The notes under the pieces: generated by a model | Told to the model about the DNA's origin: nothing | Databases searched by the model: none | What the model saw: the letters and a program-made list of their open reading frames with translations, nothing else | Translations under genes and position numbers: made by a program | Shown here: piece after piece, positions 29,335-29,622 of the stretch | Layout: every line of letters starts with the position of its first letter | How positions within the stretch are numbered: position 1 is the first letter of the stretch | DNA from: Azotobacter paspali | GTDB lineage: Bacteria; Pseudomonadota; Gammaproteobacteria; Pseudomonadales; Pseudomonadaceae | Strand: one strand, 5' to 3' | NCBI RefSeq assembly: GCF_042434745.1 | Contig: NZ_JBHLSS010000024.1 | DNA: 29,622 bases

Positions 29335-29363
29335 CAACTCTCCTCTGTTCTGTTGATGGCTCT

Positions 29364-29391
29364 ATTATATAGCATAAGTGGTTAAAGTAAA
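29364..29391 (-). promoter_or_regulatory. Promoter of the HicAB module
   Basis: On the minus strand: -35-like TTTACT (29391-29386), a 16-base spacer and a perfect -10 TATAAT (29369-29364). The region is AT-rich, unlike the surrounding DNA. Confidence 0.6.
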
Positions 29392-29434
29392 TACTTGTGC
29401 TTAATATTTTGCGCTGTATTTCTGGAGTTACCGA

Positions 29435-29622
29435 ATGGCCGAGCCCTCAACAGCCGGAGTAGTGGTTGCCGGCGTGATTGGTGCTGGCCTGATGATCAAC
29501 GGGGAGGCGGCAGTCGGCGCCCTCTGTGGAGGGTGTGTTTACTTCATTGCGCATGCAGAACTGTCTATTCCGTCGCGGATCGCCCTGTCGCTTGTGTCCG
29601 TAGTCATGGGCTACATGGCTGC
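29435..29622 (+). CDS. Putative phage holin, second copy (3' end outside window)
   Basis: The 5' end of a holin gene related to the one at 28126: same GGAG ribosome site and spacing, same start MAEPS, then a membrane segment STAGVVVAGVIGAGLMINGEAAVGALCGGCVYFIAHAELSIPSRIALSLVSVVMGYMA. Nucleotide identity to the first copy is visibly lower than that of the duplicated Q segment, with many third-position changes. This is presumably the intact holin, ahead of the lysis genes that lie beyond the window. Confidence 0.85.
   Translation, partial: MAEPSTAGVVVAGVIGAGLMINGEAAVGALCGGCVYFIAHAELSIPSRIALSLVSVVMGYMA

Overview
The window looks like a chromosomal segment of a high-GC gammaproteobacterium of the Pseudomonadaceae (Pseudomonas or Azotobacter type). 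The main reason is the block tRNA-Val(GAC) ... thrS-infC-rpmI-rplT-pheS-pheT-ihfA-merR-type gene-tRNA-Pro(GGG), which follows the order known in Pseudomonas, with proteins that read as close Pseudomonas orthologues. All assignments come from reading the sequence; no database search was run.

Layout. (1) 1-6500 is a patchy accessory stretch. It holds the 3' end of an IS4-family transposase; a leftward group of IclR-type regulator, short-chain dehydrogenase and patatin-like hydrolase; a decayed FAD-dehydrogenase fragment with an expanded hexanucleotide repeat; a C39-like lipoprotein that has lost both its Cys and His; and a gamma-glutamylputrescine-oxidase-like flavoenzyme. (2) 6600-9280 holds tRNA-Val with a strong promoter and terminator, one small hypothetical gene, a long gene-free region with three diverged copies of a ~180-bp repeat, and a structured thrS leader. 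(3) 9284-16830 is the conserved translation and IHF block, ending in tRNA-Pro(GGG). (4) 16831-29622 (right end not reached) is a lambdoid prophage integrated next to tRNA-Pro.

The prophage reads like a textbook lambdoid early region. Three helically phased direct repeats that look like integrase arm sites lie between the tRNA and int. A leftward pL operon carries two phage proteins, an excisionase-like gene and int. A RelE/BrnT-like toxin with its antitoxin sits between pL and the LexA-type repressor. Five near-identical operators occur, two at pL and three between repressor and Cro. A rightward operon encodes Cro, CII-like, Ant, O/DnaT-like and P-like proteins, two tiny ORFs, a second tyrosine recombinase, a VRR-NUC nuclease and antiterminator Q.

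The most unusual structure is at the right end. The 3' end of Q, with a candidate late promoter overlapping its stop codon and the terminator that follows, is present twice (233 bp, one mismatch, 1265 bp apart). Each copy is followed by a different toxin-antitoxin module on the opposite strand (HigBA/RelE type, then HicAB) and then a holin gene. The first holin is cut off by the second Q fragment, and the two holins are clearly diverged. This looks like recombination of two related phages at a locus where toxin-antitoxin cassettes are exchanged between the late terminator and the lysis genes.
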